A stretch of DNA of 64,000 nucleotides, taken from positions 62,001 to 126,000 of the forward strand of contig NZ_BBXD01000022.1 of assembly GCF_001570545.1 (NCBI RefSeq), in the 5' to 3' direction. Positions within the stretch are counted from its first letter, which is position 1; each line of letters starts with the position of its first letter. Below are positions 63,342 through 64,000 of this stretch, piece after piece. Made by a program: the position numbers and the translations under genes. The notes under the pieces are model-generated. The model did no database searches and was not told the DNA's origin. It was given only the letters and a program-made list of their open reading frames with translations. Source of the DNA: Herbidospora mongoliensis (GTDB lineage Bacteria; Actinomycetota; Actinomycetes; Streptosporangiales; Streptosporangiaceae).

Positions 63342-64000
63342 ATGTGGGAAGCCATCGGACTGAGCTCCCTCGAAGAGCGCCTCTACCGGCTCCTCCTGCG
63401 TGACCCCAAGATCACGCCGGATGAGGCGGCGCGACGCCTGGAATCCTCCCCGGCGGCCGTCGAGGCCGCGTCGGCGCATCTTGAGGAAACCGGACTGATG
63501 GAGTCCGACCCGCTCTACGGGTTCCGGCCCGCCGACCCCCGGATGTCGATCGGGTCGGCGATCAGACGCCGCCGGGCCGAACTCGACCGGCTCGCCGTCG
63601 AGGCCGAGGAACTGGCCACCGACTTCCAGGAGGGCCTGCTGCGGGCCGACCCTGGGCGGGTCATCGAGGTCGTCGAGAGCGCCGCCGCGGCCGGGCGCAA
63701 GGTGGCCGAACTGCTCGCGGGGGCCCAGGAGGAGATTCTGGCCATCGACACCCCGCCCTACGCCACCAGCGGCACCTCCATCGCCGCCGAGTCGTCGGCG
63801 CTGGCGCGCGGGGTCCGGGTGCGGGCGCTCTACTCGTCGCTGGTGCTCGACATCCCCAAGAAGCTCGACGAGATCCGGCAGGTGACCGCGCTGGGGGAGC
63901 AGGCCAGAGTGCTGGCCGAAGTGCCGATCAAGCTCATCCTGGTCGACCGCTCCACCGCGCTGCTGCCCCTCACCGATCGGGAGGAAGGGGTCCGGTTCAC
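63342..64000 (+). CDS. TrmB-like helix-turn-helix regulator, 5' part
   Basis: The window ends inside this gene; 219 codons are visible. It begins MWEAIGLSSLEERLYRLLLR, with a winged helix of the TrmB/sugar-regulator kind (TPDEAARRLESSPAAVEAAS), a coiled-coil linker (IRRRRAELDRLAVEAEELA), then the start of a phospholipase-D-like sensor domain (EEILAIDTPPYA, RGVRVRALYSS, IKLILVDRSTALLPL). Actinomycete proteins of this layout usually end in a LuxR-type DNA-binding domain, which would lie outside the window. AAGG precedes ATG 63342 by 7 bases. Confidence 0.8.
   Translation, partial: MWEAIGLSSLEERLYRLLLRDPKITPDEAARRLESSPAAVEAASAHLEETGLMESDPLYGFRPADPRMSIGSAIRRRRAELDRLAVEAEELATDFQEGLLRADPGRVIEVVESAAAAGRKVAELLAGAQEEILAIDTPPYATSGTSIAAESSALARGVRVRALYSSLVLDIPKKLDEIRQVTALGEQARVLAEVPIKLILVDRSTALLPLTDREEGVRF

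Overview
The window is high-GC actinobacterial chromosome. Two things suggest Streptosporangiales or a close relative, though this is inferred from gene order and protein character and no search was run: the lysA-hom-thrC-thrB-rho-rpmE-prfA-prmC-tsaC-wecA-atp order known from Streptomyces-type genomes, and small markers such as an NrtL-like gene before lysA, a DUF2550 gene after atpC, NucS and mycothiol-type enzymes. Nothing looks like rRNA, a complete tRNA, CRISPR, an insertion sequence or a replication origin.

Layout. 1-3051: tail of an ArgS-related protein, then lysA and hom. 3020-18973: a block of about 16 kb lying between hom and thrC, mostly cell-surface glycan genes: a phosphotransferase, two GT-C type membrane glycosyltransferases, a secreted polysaccharide deacetylase, a phosphoesterase with an unusual repeat insertion, a DUF2079 membrane protein, and a coupled set of four family-2 glycosyltransferases with a small membrane coiled-coil protein. 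19182-23549: thrC, thrB and rho, with a leader of about 400 nt before rho and a strong terminator after it. 23898-25840: a two-component system bracketed by two copies of a ~125 bp intergenic repeat. 26030-28423: two paralogous secreted Ig-like proteins. 28706-31607: rpmE, prfA, prmC, tsaC. 31694-34702: a long repetitive disordered protein and a small WXG100-like protein. 34759-44136: a WecA-type sugar-phosphate transferase and the complete F1Fo ATP synthase operon with two small accessory membrane genes and DUF2550.

44138-47459: an ECF sigma factor of the DGPF/YCII-associated type that carries a truncated tyrosine-recombinase-like domain at its C-terminus, its YCII partner, and divergent small genes. 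47469-56307: a cobalamin adenosyltransferase, then two ABC exporters each coupled to a histidine kinase/response regulator pair, facing each other around a TetR regulator. 56409-64000: a mycothiol-dependent-type enzyme, the mismatch endonuclease NucS, a 3-hydroxyacyl-CoA dehydrogenase, a small zinc-ribbon protein, two alpha/beta hydrolases, GNAT, XRE and HATPase regulators, and a TrmB-like regulator cut by the window edge.

How the genes work together. lysA, hom, thrC and thrB make lysine and threonine from aspartate. rho, rpmE, prfA, prmC and tsaC serve transcription termination and translation; PrmC methylates the release factor encoded beside it. WecA starts lipid-linked glycan synthesis and may feed the surface-glycan genes between hom and thrC. 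Genes are packed with NTGA overlaps (ATGA, GTGA, TTGA), and several starts have no Shine-Dalgarno but sit 6-10 nt after a TANNNT hexamer, which suggests leaderless transcripts. The most unusual items are the sigma-recombinase fusion, the phosphoesterase repeat insertion, the glycosyltransferase set with a shared C-terminal domain, the repeats bracketing a two-component system, and the disordered/WXG-like pair.
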